Shown: positions 11,314 to 21,599, counted from the first letter of the stretch. The stretch is 64,000 nt of DNA from Bemisia tabaci (GCF_918797505.1 NC_092797.1:51062157-51126156), one strand, 5' to 3'. Translations and numbers: made by a program. Notes: a model not told the origin generated them from the sequence alone.

Positions 11314-11535
11314 CACTGGAAAAAAAAAAACACATTGGATCTAGAGTCCAGACTCTTGAAAACATTGACAAGAAAAGGGACTCTTGATTCAATCGGATTC
11401 AAGCTTAAATCAAAAGGAAATCCGCTCAAATTAAGAGGCTTGGTTCTTGATTTAAGCTTAAATCTCATTGAATCAAGAGTATTTTTTCTTGTCGATGTTT
11501 TTATGAGTAGATCCAATGTGTTTTTTTTTCCAGTG
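11314..11535 (+). mobile_element. Family A MITE, copy 1 (CACTA-like)
   Basis: CACTGGAAAAAAA...TTTTTTTCCAGTG, 222 bp, flanked by TG on both sides. It is almost wholly a foldback. The arms of about 95 bases run ACATTGGATCTAGAGTCCAG, CTCTTGAAAACATTGACAAG, then GACTCTTGATTCAATC, and the loop has CCGCTCAAATTAAGAGG. Both strands are stop-free through it, which creates spurious frames. Confidence 0.88.
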
Positions 11536-11600
11536 TGAGATTGACCGTACACGTTATTTTCAAATTTGTTCGCCGAGGGAGCAAAAAACATCCCCTAATG

Positions 11601-11841
11601 CTGCCGTGCTGAGAAAGATCGCCTCATGAGCCTTCCGACGTTGCCATCTTTCCTTCAATAAAAACCTAATTTACTAGGAAAATAATAAATATTTTTCATA
11701 ACGTTTTTCATACAATTTTGTGTGCAATTCGATGTAAAATACACAACACTTTTTTCAAAAGTGCATCTTTTATCCCATAAAATTTGGCAACTCTTGAATG
11801 TCCATATTGTCCATACGGCGTGTACTTTCTCAGCATGGCAG
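11601..11841. mobile_element. Family B MITE, copy 1
   Basis: The ends are CTGCCGTGCTGAG and CTCAGCATGGCAG. The flanking bases AATG and AATA fit the 4-bp duplication of this family. Sub-terminal blocks CGTTGCCATCTTTCC and AAATTTGGCAACTCTTGAATG are inverted relatives. Family E copy 1 begins only five bases after its right end. Confidence 0.75.
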
Positions 11842-11846
11842 AATAG

Positions 11847-12787
11847 CCCTGGTAAAAATTGGCGATTGGAGCTGCGTTTCAAAATACCATAGGAGTTCTT
11901 ATAGAAGACTGAAAAAGGCGATAGAAAATCAAATAGCTGGCTGTAGAAAGTGGAAAAAATCATACGGCCGGGCTACACGAAGCGATAAAAAATTATACAG
12001 CCGGGCTATAGTTCCTATCGCCGGGCTTTACACTTTATCGCCTGGCTGTTGCTTTTTCACCATCGATTATACTTAAAAAGCTATTAGGAATTGTGTAGAA
12101 ATTCGTGTGCTTTGTAAATCCTTAAGTTTGTACGGAATGACCTCAATATGTACAAAACGCACATTATATTTTCCTTTACTACATATTTTTTTCATCAATT
12201 AAAATGAGAATAATCCATACAGAGTGTGCAAACATTTCAAAGTCATGAGTTGAAAAACGCTGATTTCACGAGATTAAATATTAGAGCCTAACACAAAGCG
12301 GAGCGGCGGCGCACTGACGCCTGCAAACCTAACAGGGATACTTCACGCATAGCGCAATGCGTGAAGTATCCCTGTTAGGTTTGTAGGCGCCAATGCGCGT
12401 TTCGCGCTGGCTGCCCGCTCGCCGCGACGCAGCGTACCACGGCGCTTGAAGCAACTATTTCACACCAGAGGTATTGCACAGTATCATATGAAATTGAAAG
12501 CGCTCCAACATTTTAGGCATCCCTCTAAAGTGTGGAGCTTTCCTCGCAAAATAAATCAAGATACTACGGCCCAAAAAGAGAGCAGTATTCCAAAAACTCA
12601 CTAAGTCCTAGCATCCGTAATCAGTGACGTTTAGCATACACTTTATTGCCAGGCAGTTGCTTAGTCGCCATCGGCTATGAAAGGCTATAAGAAATTGTGT
12701 TGCCGGCCATAGAAGCAATTGGAAATCCTACAGCCGGCTGTAGGTCTAATTTTGGAACATAGATTCTACTGCCAATTTTTACCAGGG
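11847..12787. mobile_element. Family E element, copy 1 (941 bp)
   Basis: It starts CCCTGGTAAAAATTGGCGATT and ends CTGCCAATTTTTACCAGGG, with AG on both sides as a 2-bp duplication. Inner motifs such as GGCTATAAGAAATTGTG and AGCCGGGCTATA recur in both orientations. The middle holds an almost perfect 76-bp palindrome (12316-12391). No transposase. A short frame (CACACCAGAGGTATTGCACAGTAT region) conserved in copy 2 is probably part of the element. Confidence 0.8.
12316..12391. repeat. Near-perfect 76-bp palindrome in family E
   Basis: Two arms of 38 bases meet with no spacer around GCATAGCGCAATGC. The arms contain AACCTAACAGGGATACTTC and its inverse. Three mismatches separate the arms here, whereas the copy at 32784-32859 has none. 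Confidence 0.9.
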
Positions 12788-13482
12788 AGGACGGTTCTTT
12801 TTCACGTAGACTTTAAAAATATCACGCATTTGAGTAGATTTCATACGTAAAATTTTACAGAAAGACATATAAAATATTCTATATCCAGCGATGGTGCCAT
12901 GCAGTTAAAGAGAGTATATTTAGAGACTTTGCACTGCAATCTTCCTTGAAGTGTGAGTATTACCTTGGCAAGTCAACACTCAGATTCATCCAATGATGAC
13001 TGATGCCCAATAAAAGAGTTTAGCAAGTGGTTCAGCGATTCTAATCTAATTTGCCAAAACTCACTTAGCAAAGTGCTCATCTCGTTCTCAATATTCATCA
13101 GTCATCATCACGCGAATCGTATTTATTTCGCCCCGTTACAAAACGCCTGCAATTATTCGTGTAGGCAATTAGCACGGTCGCAGAGCACGAATAGTTGCTC
13201 TATATTGAATTTGCTTCATCTGAACTGTTCAATAAATTGCGAATCTATCATGAGTCGCCGAAAAGTATCGTTGGCTTCGAAACTTAGCTTTTGCCTCGCC
13301 CGATTACATTCTTTAGATTGTAAGTAGTCATCACGTGGCGATTTTTGATTTCATATCATATTCATCAACTTGTGCATGAATCACCACTGGGAAAAAAGCA
13401 TCGTTTACGTCCAAATTTAACTTCTGCTTCATCTGATTACACTGCTCGGATTGTTATAGAGTGAGGTTTTCGCAATATCGAC
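12788..13482. other. No gene seen
   Basis: Unique AT-rich sequence. A CACGAATAGTTGCT near 13186 recalls the family G core. The 84-codon frame at 13073-13327 has no supporting signals. Confidence 0.35.
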
Positions 13483-13727
13483 GGCCGAATTGTAAAACCA
13501 CGTATCTATATTGCGGTGTTTAAAAATTTAAGCCCCTCTTCTCTTTTTTCGAAGAGAAAGACGTCAATCTCATACATTGAATTTTAAAGCGAACATTCTG
13601 TCTATGGAGAAGAAAAATCAAGAGAGTTTTACAGGAAATAGGCGGACTAGTTTTCTGATGAAAAAATAAAGCAGGGCAGGAAGTCTGCAACTTCGCAAAC
13701 GGAGATACGCGGGTTCGCACTTCGGCC
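13483..13727. mobile_element. Family H MITE, copy 1
   Basis: Left GGCCGAATTGTAAAACCACGTATCT and right GGAGATACGCGGGTTCGCACTTCGGCC are imperfect inverted repeats. GCAGGAAGTCTGCAACTTCGCAAACGG near the right end is shared with copies at 17395, 33758, 40043 and 49758. Non-coding. Confidence 0.65.
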
Positions 13728-13751
13728 AGTGATATTCGATATATTCCAATT

Positions 13752-13931
13752 CCACCGTGCTGAGGAAAAACACCGTATGCGGATTTAAATGTTGCCAAAT
13801 TTTCTCTCAGAAAATATTTATTAGTAGGAAAACTGATGAATATTTTTCCTTCAAATTTGTGGATACTTCAGATCAAATTATACTAACTAAATTCTCTGAA
13901 AAATCAGAAGAAGATATTCACAACACACTGG

Positions 13932-13973
<42 letters not shown>

Positions 13974-14268
13974 ACATTGGATCTAGAGTCCAGACTCTTG
14001 AAAACATTGGCAAGAAAAAATACTCTTGATTCAATCAGATTTAAGCTTAAATCAAAAGGAAATCCGCTCAAATTAAGAGGCTTGGTTCTTGATTGAAGCA
14101 AAAATCCGATTGAATCAAGAGTATTTTTTCTTGTCGATGTTTTAAGAGTCTGGACTATAGATCCGATGTGTTCTTTTTTTTCCAGTGCGTTTTTTGGAAG
14201 TGTGTGATTTTTAAAGGAAATTTGGGAACGTCTGAAGGCTCATACGGCGTTCTTCCTTAACACGGCAG
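13752..14268. mobile_element. Family B MITE, copy 2, interrupted by family A
   Basis: The left half starts CCACCGTGCTGAGGAAAAACACCG and the right half ends CGGCGTTCTTCCTTAACACGGCAG. Between them lies the complete A copy 13926-14187. Without it the element would be about 255 bp, as in other copies. Flanking AATT/TATT is a poor fit to a 4-bp duplication. Confidence 0.75.
13926..14187 (+). mobile_element. Family A MITE, copy 2, nested in family B
   Basis: CACTGG followed by about 41 A, then the usual GGATCTAGAGTCCAGAC arm, and CCAGTG at the right end. Flanking dinucleotides are CA and CG, one mismatch from a 2-bp duplication. The long A run is an expansion of the normal 8-10 A. Confidence 0.85.
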
Positions 14269-14289
14269 TATTGTCTCTGCATTCACACG

Positions 14290-14660
14290 TGAGCTTAAAA
14301 TCGCACTAGAAAACGTGACCGGCAACTGTGGATGCGTCTCAGCGAGCCGGTCCTCTCGCGCTCGCGGCGCGGGCCGAATCGCTTCCCCGCGGTGCGCGCT
14401 TCGCGGATGGCGCCTCGGCGCGCGGCTCCAGTAATTCGCGTCGCGACGCCCGACGCCCGACGCGTAATTGAATTGCGCGAGGCATCGGCCGGGCCTCCAG
14501 CTCTCTGCTACCGTTACCGTCAGCACAGACAACAATTATAAATAACCGCCCGGTCTATGACGCTTCTCGCAGACGCGCATCTCTCTAAACTTGTTCGCTC
14601 GCCACTCGGACTGTCCGTGAGATTCGGTCGTTGAGACCGTAAAACTTGAACTTCGTCAAT
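14290..14660 (+). promoter_or_regulatory. CpG-rich island followed by a TATA-like box
   Basis: 14290-14515 is strongly CpG-rich (repeated GACGCCCGACGC and CTCGCGGCGCGGGCC), unlike its neighbours. TATAAATA follows at 14537-14544, about 20-25 bases after the island, and 14565-14640 is again CpG-rich with no repeat family. The order suits a TATA-type core promoter on the plus strand. No downstream exon could be tied to it. Confidence 0.3.
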
Positions 14661-14750
14661 AAACCAGTGGTTAATGTACGAATTTAAGCAACCTATTAAA
14701 TGTCCCTTAACCAAAATTTCCTCAGAATACAATGGGTCTGTCGCATATCA

Positions 14751-14756
14751 CACTTG

Positions 14757-14791
<35 letters not shown>

Positions 14792-15003
14792 ATTGGATCT
14801 AGAGTCCTGACTCGTAAAAACATCGACAAGAAAAAATACTCTAGATTCAATCAGATTTAAGTTTAAATCAAGAACCAAGCCTCTTAATTTGAGCAGATTT
14901 CCTTGTGATTTAAGCTTAAATCTGATTGAATCAAGAGTCCTTTTTCTTGTCAATTTTTTCAGGAGTCTGGACTCCAGATACAATGTGTTTTTTTTCCCCA
15001 GTG
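14751..15003 (-). mobile_element. Family A MITE, copy 3, reverse orientation
   Basis: CACTTGAAAAA (about 32 A) to CCCCAGTG, flanked by CA on both sides. The loop reads AAGCCTCTTAATTTGAGC, the reverse of copies 1 and 2, so the insertion is inverted. It interrupts a GTACGAATTTAAGC fragment related to family AA at 14660-14740. Confidence 0.85.
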
Positions 15004-15132
15004 CAGGAACTAATTTGGAACTAAAATTTCTGACCCATCCGCAAAAGCATCTATCTGCATAGAGAAACCAATGGCACATAAGGTGTTTCTAAAATGAGCC
15101 AAAAATGTATCTTTTTATTGCAATTGTAATCC

Positions 15133-15665
15133 AGTAGGTCCAATGCACACAATAGATGCAGCCAACTAGATATACTTTCTTAGCGTAATTTCGCATAAAA
15201 ATCACGTTAGTCACATCCGCGAAAATGTTGAAATCCACCCCTTAGCGCACTATGTTGAAATCCACCCCTTAGCGCACTATCTGCGTAGTTTGTAACACAT
15301 TTTTTTCAAATTTACCGCTTTTGCGGGCAATCTTCCTCGATGGCTGGCAGTTAGGTTTGCCCGGAGAGAGACCTAACGTAGGTAAACAAACAATCTCTCG
15401 AATCGTTATAAACGCTCCTTGCGTAAGATTGCAATAAATTCAAAGTTTTCTTTCCAAAATGAAGGAAGAAAATGGGAAGAAACGCTTGAAAGCGATTGAA
15501 ATCATATAACAGAAAAAGCTGATGAACTCGTTTGCTATTTCAGGATAGTTTTTCTTACTTCTCTGCCCGTGAAAACCTGGTCGGCGGTGAGCGAGAAAAA
15601 CTGCTCGCAGACGCGGGAAACGTGAAACAACGTGTTACGAATCACGCAGATGGGAACAAAAAGAA
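15133..15665. mobile_element. Family Q foldback, copy 2
   Basis: GGTCCAATGCACACAATAGATGCAGCC, TCACATCCGCGAAAATG and CCACCCCTTAGCGCACTAT (the last block duplicated head to tail at 15229 and 15251) are matched on the right by AACGTGTTACGAATCACGCAG. The copy is diverged, and the right terminus is not preserved. Confidence 0.55.
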
Positions 15666-15846
15666 AGAGGAGGAGGTCGCTGTAAATGCTTTTCGATAAT
15701 TAATTTTTAATCTGATTCCTCATCTACTTTATGGAATAGGCTTCACGTAACACTCGCTCGCCGTTATATAGAACACCGCGTAATGGTCATTCAAAAGCAC
15801 GGTTGACGCCGATGAAATTCGTTCGGTGCATACACGAGGGCACTCA

Positions 15847-16414
15847 CTATCGCACTAAGGAAAAACGCCGTATGAACATTTGAGAGTTGCCAAATTGCCC
15901 CGAATAAGACGTGTAATTTCAAGGAAATTTATGCATATTTTTCCACGAAATACTCAGATGCTATAAATTAGAGTCCCTTGAGAGTCAAGACAATGTGAAT
16001 CCATTTCTGATTGGTTCCCGTATTTTAGGCCTTCACAGTGTCACAAACGGGAATAAAGATTACATTTTCACCGATTGCAAAGATTATAATCTGGAATGGA
16101 CCAGGGAATTACGTGTTCGGCAAGGAACAAACGGAATAAGCGAAGGAACGGAGAAAGGAATTTGAGAATGGGCCGATCAAAGATTACGAAAAACATTCAA
16201 TTTGTGTAATCTTTATTCCCGTTTGTGACTCCATGAAGGGGTGTTGTCTTGACTCTCAGTATAAAGGGACTCAACTATAAATCAAGCTGCGAACAAAATT
16301 ATCTGAAAAATTTGAGGAAATTAATTCACAATTATTCACGGTAAATTCTGTGTCTATATAAGGGAATTTGGCAACGTCCGAAGGCTTATACGGCGTTTTT
16401 CCTTAGAACGAGGG
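15847..16414. mobile_element. Family B MITE, copy 3, interrupted by family C
   Basis: The left half begins near CGCACTAAGGAAAAACGCCGTATG and the right half ends ATACGGCGTTTTTCCTTAG. The C copy 15969-16274 sits inside. Termini are worn, and CGAGGGCACT occurs on both sides (15835-15844 and 16409-16418). Confidence 0.7.
15969..16274 (-). mobile_element. Family C MITE, copy 2, nested in family B
   Basis: TAGAGTCCCTTGAGAGTCAAG to AAAGGGACTCAA, flanked by a perfect 8-bp duplication CTATAAAT (15961-15968 and 16275-16282). Interior blocks are in reverse order compared with copies 1, 3 and 4. Six bases (TATACT) are missing from the left arm. Confidence 0.88.
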
Positions 16415-16868
16415 CACTAGGCGAGTGAAAGACGGAGCCTGATGGAGGTTCCAAGCGACGGACTCCTATCTCTTAGATAATATTTTTAAAATGAGTGCCT
16501 CCCTCATTCCGGGCTACAATTTAAAACCTTAGCACAACACGTGAACAGGGGGAGGGCGGAGCGATACCCATACGTCGGGAACTTACGGAAGTCGTAACGA
16601 GCGGCGCGGCGCGACGTGGCTTTTTCGAGGTATTTAATTAACGTCTATCGTCCGATCGGACTAAATAGACGGGCTCCGATCGGGAGGCTCTATTCTTCGG
16701 CTCTATTCACTGCTCGATAATGAGAGTTGCCGATATAGTTCTGATTTGCATCTACGTGCAGGGCGAGTAGATGAACTCTCGGGAAGAAGAATGGACCGCT
16801 GGACAGGGAGTGAATTGAAGTGTCACAGCATGCGTTTCCTCCAGGGGTTACATCACTGGAGCGGTCAG
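16415..16868. other. No gene seen; GC-rich middle
   Basis: 16540-16700 is CpG-rich (GAGCGGCGCGGCGCGACG). I see neither a TATA box nor consistent splice signals. Confidence 0.3.
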
Positions 16869-17270
16869 CGGGCTGATTATTGAAATTGATAGACATAGCG
16901 ATAGACATAAAAGATAGAGGCACTATGGTACGATCCTTTCGGTGGAAGCGAGTGGTTGCAATGGACAAAGGACTCAAAGGAGGTAGGTATCAGCGGACCG
17001 ATTATTGAAATTTAAACCAGCCCGGTAAGACATCGAATTGCGATATATTGCATGGTTAAGATAGGGCTATGTCTTGTCGTGTCAGGCTGACATAGTTTCA
17101 ATAATCGGGCCGCAGACCGACTAACGGGAACCGACAAGAGACCCTACAGTTAGTCCATCATTTCCCTCCTTAGTCTGTAAGCACCATTCGATTCAACCAA
17201 TAGGATCGCTCTATACTCTCTATGTCTTTTTTGTCTATCGTTTCGTCTATCAATTACAAAAATCAGCCTG
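16869..17270. mobile_element. Family D MITE, copy 3, with a nested smaller element
   Basis: CGGGCTGATTATTGAAATTG at the left and ACAAAAATCAGCCTG at the right. Interior landmarks are GCGATAGACATAAAAGAT, GGTGGAAGCGAGTGGTTGCAAT and CAACCAATAGGATCGCTC. The insert at 16994-17112 accounts for the extra length. Confidence 0.8.
16994..17112. mobile_element. 119-bp element nested in family D, CAG duplication
   Basis: CGGACCGATTATTGAAA and TTTCAATAATCGGGCCG are inverted ends closely related to the D ends. CAG is present on both sides (16991-16993 and 17113-17115). Probably a short relative of D that inserted into D. Confidence 0.7.
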
Positions 17271-17394
17271 ATCAAAAGCGCTAATTGACTGTAAAATTTG
17301 TTTATTTAGACCTCTCATTTTTAGAAAAACTGAAATCAACGTAAGCCAAATCGACCATTGATTCCGCACAAGAAACAAGTCAATGGCTGAAATG

Positions 17395-17636
17395 TAAAAT
17401 CACGTGACTCCATTGCGGTGTTTCAACATTTCTGCTCTCATTTAATTTTTCTATGAGAAATAAGTTAACTTTGTAGCTTGACATTTATACAGAATATTCG
17501 GCTTGCAGAGATGAACAATTAAGGATTTTTTTTAAAAAATCACATTGACTATGTAGTTTTCCAAGAAAGAATAAAGTGTAACAGGAAGTCTGCAGCGTCC
17601 CAAACGGAGATACCTAAGTGGTTTCGCACCTTAGCC
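17395..17636. mobile_element. Family H MITE, copy 2
   Basis: GGCTGAAATGTAAAATCACG at the left, GTGGTTTCGCACCTTAGCC at the right, and the conserved ACAGGAAGTCTGCAGCGT block. About 240 bp, as in the other copies. Confidence 0.65.
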
Positions 17637-18091
17637 ATCGAAGTAGTGCATCGAAACATATACTAAAATTTGGTTGAAAATGCGCCAATTTGGCTCGAAA
17701 GAATTTGGTTACTTGAAAACTAAGAAATTTACACTGTAGTAACTTTTGCACCGTGAAAAGAAAGGAATCTTCAAGTTCCCTCTTTCCACATTACAGAGGA
17801 AGTTTCACTCAACCGTGATCTTCTCCCTGGCAATATTCAGTTATGGGAGGAACTACGGAATGGTTGAGCTCGATCAACTTCCTATGTACCGCGAAGAAGT
17901 GTGTTAATCTCTCTCTCTTTTTTTTCAACAGTCAAGACATTTTTGTCGCGTCTACTGTGTGATCCGTGAAATTCAACTTCGAATGCACGTGCATTGAGAT
18001 ACTCAATTTTTTACTCAGCTATTGCAATTCTTGAAAGTTGGCTTTTTACCTATTTGGAAGCCAAAATTATCCTGTCAAGGATTTTGCTTTA
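17637..18091. other. No gene seen
   Basis: AT-rich, no family recognised, no consistent exon. Confidence 0.3.
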
Positions 18092-18360
18092 TCCAACTTT
18101 TCTACCCGTGCGTTGAAGTCTCTGAGTCAGCTAAAATGAGTTCCACCTTCTCCTTCATTTCGTGGATATGCAATTTCCTCGTTTTAAAGTCGAAATAGTT
18201 GTATCACGTTTTTCGCCCTGTCCAACTTTTCTACCCATGCGTTGAAGTCTCTGAGTCAGCCGAAAAGAGTACCGCCATCTCCTTCATTTTTTGGACATGC
18301 AATTTCGTCTTTTTGAAGTCAAAATAGTTGTATCAATCGTTTCGCACCATCCAACTTTCC
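18092..18360. repeat. Family O tandem repeat, 129-bp period
   Basis: Two full units and a partial third begin TCCAACTTTTCTACCC at 18092, 18221 and 18350. Each contains GCGTTGAAGTCTCTGAGTCAGC, CTCCTTCATTT, TGCAATTTC and AAATAGTTGTATCA. Similar half-units (TTTCTACNCATGCGTT-AAGTCTCCATG) appear near 26430, 26600 and 48530. Confidence 0.75.
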
Positions 18361-18479
18361 TATACTCTATAGTCTCATTCTCGGATCTTGACTCGCGAAT
18401 TGCGCTAAGTTCCTGGATGCGCACGCTATTTGGAAATGCGTAGAGCAACGCGTGCAACCAACTTCGGAGGGTGTGCCCA

Positions 18480-19059
18480 AAACTGGAGCGTATTTTGATC
18501 AAAACGTAATAAAGTTTATATCCTCCATTTTTCGACGTCGTAACCTATGAAATTTTTGCACTGCGTACGCAATTCGCAAACGACTAATTGGTCGTTGGTT
18601 CTTGCGAAAATTCTGCACCACTGGCGGGTGCAACCTAACGCCGCTCAATGCTCAAAAGATCACCCTGCGACATGCACAAGCAACTCAGGGGGCCAAAACC
18701 GCAAATTATATTCATGGAAAGTATTACAATGTCTGTGCCCTCGTCCGATTGATTCACCAGTCATTAAAAAGCCTTTTGTGGGACTTCTGTACATGGGGAC
18801 CTGCAGGAGTGAATGCAAACAAACCCTACCTAGAGGAGTTCGTATTTTCCGAGAAGATACGGATCATACCCACAGAAAATATGTCACTCTCGACAAAAAT
18901 ATGCATCTAAGAATTGTTTAGATAGAACTCATTTCAGAAGTTAAAACTTTTATTTCTTTTTTATCCTTTTTAGAGCTCCGTCACGTCGGCATCTTTTTTG
19001 TCAAGTTTGGACCGTAAGAGCTTCATGACAGACTAAAATGCGCAGATCCCAAGTCGCTC

Positions 19060-19063
<4 letters not shown>
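18480..19063. other. Unassigned; overlapping open frames at 18547-18921
   Basis: Two plus-strand frames stay open for about 100-124 codons in sequence that belongs to none of the repeat families. They overlap, neither shows a recognisable domain, and no splice signals favour one. Possibly a decayed gene fragment, but it is not called. Confidence 0.25.
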
Positions 19064-19108
<45 letters not shown>

Positions 19109-19300
19109 GTGCTGCAGGACGAAGATCAAGACAGAAACACTCTTCTCTTCCTGCATTGGTACACTCGCCAACCGATTCCAAAAATTTAGGCAACTGCCAA
19201 TCAAAGTCAGCGCGTGAGACCCTGCCTTTATCTTTCATCCCACCGGAAACGAGCTTTTTCAGCCAGATTTTCACGGAAACGAGCCCAGCCGGCAACCCGG
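19064..19300 (-). other. Poly(A)-tailed segment, possible retro-copy
   Basis: The plus strand has a run of about 44 T (19064-19107). On the minus strand the preceding 190 bases are open in one frame and run straight into the A tail. That is the form of a reverse-transcribed RNA 3' end, a SINE or a processed pseudogene. No AATAAA is visible close to the tail and no family was recognised, so simple A-run expansion remains possible. Confidence 0.3.
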
Positions 19301-20053
19301 TATGTTACCTTGCCGATAATATCGATCTGGGTTATAATTATTACGTATGCCCGCTCGAATGTATTGACCTCAAATCGGCCCCCGGGGGGAGGGGGGGGGG
19401 TGGGTGGGTGTGAGTAGCCGGTCCGTTGTAGACTCAGAGTCAGGAGCCGGTGCGGTGATGCCGATTTCCCCCCGAAAATAGTGAATAATGCATTTGTTCA
19501 CGAATGAAAGTCGAAGATCTGGCAAAGGGGCCAGGTTGGCACGGGGCGCATGCGCAGCTCGATGCACGAGGGCTCTGCGGGGTTGCCATATTGCGAGCGA
19601 AATTCTGATGATGTATTGACGGCGTGATTGATAGCGATTACAGCGGGGGAACCGATTATGGTGAACGGCGAACCTCGTATGCAGTTGAGCGAAAGTGAGA
19701 TTAGAATAAAAGTGGTCAATTTGCGGCTCGTCGTGGGTCATCGCGAGTATCCATATCACTGAAATTAGTAGCAGAATTGGCAAAGCTTGTTGAAAAAAAT
19801 TCCGTAGCACTTGAAAGGTTGAACAATTTTTTTTTGTAAAATTTGATTTCTCGCCCACAAATTGTTTTTTTAAAATTTTCATCGACGCTCGACAGTTCTG
19901 CTAGACGTTATCAATCAGATTTGCGTTGACTTTGAGGGTATTATGAAATTGTGTTCCCTTAAATCAAATTTTACTGAAAATTTGCACGTTTCTCTGATTA
20001 TAGATACTTTAAGAAAGGAGCCATTTTTAATTTTTCATGCTTTTTTGTTGCAG
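19301..20053. other. Mixed GC-rich sequence with an NRF-1-type palindrome
   Basis: A G-rich run lies at 19383-19410. GCGCATGCGC at 19546-19555 is a perfect NRF-1 (insect Ewg) binding palindrome within a CpG-rich patch (19520-19660). A 170-codon minus frame across this stretch has no supporting signals. Confidence 0.3.
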
Positions 20054-20228
20054 AGAAGGTGGCGCCCTACTATGATTGCCAACTCCAGCAGATTATTGGA
20101 TCTTACCATAGATGATTCTCTTGCCTATCCGGATCTTACTGCGCTGCCTGTGGGAGTTTTCATGAGAATGTGTGTGTGGCTTCCGAGCTCCTCCGCCCCC
20201 ATGACCCCAATTTTTTCCGAGAGAAGGT
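20054..20228 (+). CDS. Candidate exon, unknown product
   Basis: A strong acceptor (CATGCTTTTTTGTTGCAG) and a good donor (GAGAAG|GTAATTTT) bound 175 bases. One frame is open throughout. It could start at ATG 20072-20074 (MIANSSRLLDLTIDDSLAYP, then DLTALPVG and a Cys-Trp stretch) and leaves the exon in phase 1. A second frame reads KVAPYYDCQLQQIIG and stops after about 20 codons, so a short terminal exon is the alternative. No repeat covers it, and no domain is recognised. Confidence 0.35.
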
Positions 20229-20889
20229 AATTTTCTGCAATTTTCTCCATTTTTCACCCTAAAACTCCACTTCATGACAAAATTTTCCCAGCAGACCTTT
20301 TTAAAATATTTCTGGTTACGCCAGAGCCAGCGGCCAATCGGAGGTATTAGGGGATTGGGATCTTTTTCGCGTAACTAAGAGGCAGGATTAGGATTCTTTC
20401 GTGGGGGAAGGGTAAAAAGAACACCTTATTCAACGGGTCTGAGGGACTTTCAGAGGTGCCAAAAGGTCTTCAGGGCAGAAGTTACAGTCGCAATCTCAGC
20501 CACAAAATGTCCTCACTCCTAATGCATGTCCTTACTCCGCGAAACCGCCAAAAGTACCTGTTCAGCAAATTTTTTTTAAAAAATCAGCTTTTTTCTATTT
20601 TTCCTCATATTTTGCCGGAACAAAAGAAAGAACATTATTTCCTCCGGAAAATTCTCTCATTGCCTTACAGAATTCCCCACGGCATGCACAAATCGAGGTT
20701 GCACCCCTGATAGAGAGGCATTCGATCACAGGGGGTTCAAAGGGACTCTCTCAGCTCCGAGAGAGGCTTAGGGCTCTCCAGAAAAATTTGAAAATTAAGA
20801 TGCTCTAGGTGTACAGAGCGTTTTTAAAGAAGAGCCAGACTCCTCTCAATTTTTTACCCACCGTTGCAAAATTTCTTCGAAAACGCGGC
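20229..20889. other. No gene seen
   Basis: If the exon at 20054-20228 is real this is intron. No repeat family recognised. Confidence 0.3.
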
Positions 20890-21135
20890 GATTTCCGTCG
20901 GAGCGACAACAATGAGGCTCGGGGGGGCTGGTGCATAGAAAGTCCAGGCAAGCTCGATCGCAGACGCGCGGAGAAAGTACACTCGAGCCGCGGCGGGCGG
21001 GAGGGGTGGAGGGGGGGGGCTGGGCCCCGGGCGGGGACCGGCCCGGCTATAAATTGTTGCCCCGACGAGTGACGTAACAGCGGTTGGGGCGCCACTTTCG
21101 TAAAGCACTTGAACGCCCCCCCCCCTCCCCCGGCA
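20890..21135 (+). promoter_or_regulatory. GC-rich region with TATA box and CRE-like site
   Basis: GC content rises sharply (GGGCCCCGGGCGGGGACC) and ends in TATAAAT (21048-21054), with GTGACGTAA about 17 bases further. A TATA box embedded in an island is promoter-like on the plus strand. No transcript start motif of good quality follows and a C run lies at 21115-21130. Confidence 0.3.
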
Positions 21136-21599
21136 TTATATTCGACAATTGAATTCGGGCCTAGGGTTTTTGAATAATTTATCCTTTACAAAGGTGTGCT
21201 GAAATGTAGTGGCGTTGCCGCCCTCACCCCTCCCACTCTCGTTGAGAGGTGACGCTTCCTTATGAGCACGAAAGGTATGCTGCGTGGAGTGGTGTGGTGA
21301 ATCAAAGTGTAGTGTCGATCGGATCTGACTGTTGAATGCGTTTTAAAGAGCGAAATTTAAATGCACCCAGTAAAACCGGGTGCAAGTTTTTTGCGATCGA
21401 AGATGACACATTTTAACAGATCATAGTTAATAGGGACCCAACTTTTTACATTTAGCTCGTCACTAGAAATCAAGAATTATAGTGCTGCTGCGTTTCAATG
21501 AGTCTGTTCGTCACCCTTTTGACGTAAAAGTGTATCCTAGTTGACACGGGAGCCCTCTTTTACATTTAAATCTACGTTGTCTAGGATTCATGTGGGATT
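21136..21599. other. No gene seen
   Basis: Unique sequence without exon signals. The 161-codon minus frame that begins here lies largely in the next repeat. Confidence 0.3.

Noticed and set aside
11847..12787. Family E as an autonomous transposon
   Set aside because: No open frame longer than about 70 codons and no transposase motif; it can only be non-autonomous.
19370..19882. 170-codon minus frame
   Set aside because: Its length follows from GC-rich sequence, it includes a G-run translation at the end, and a second frame is open over the same bases.
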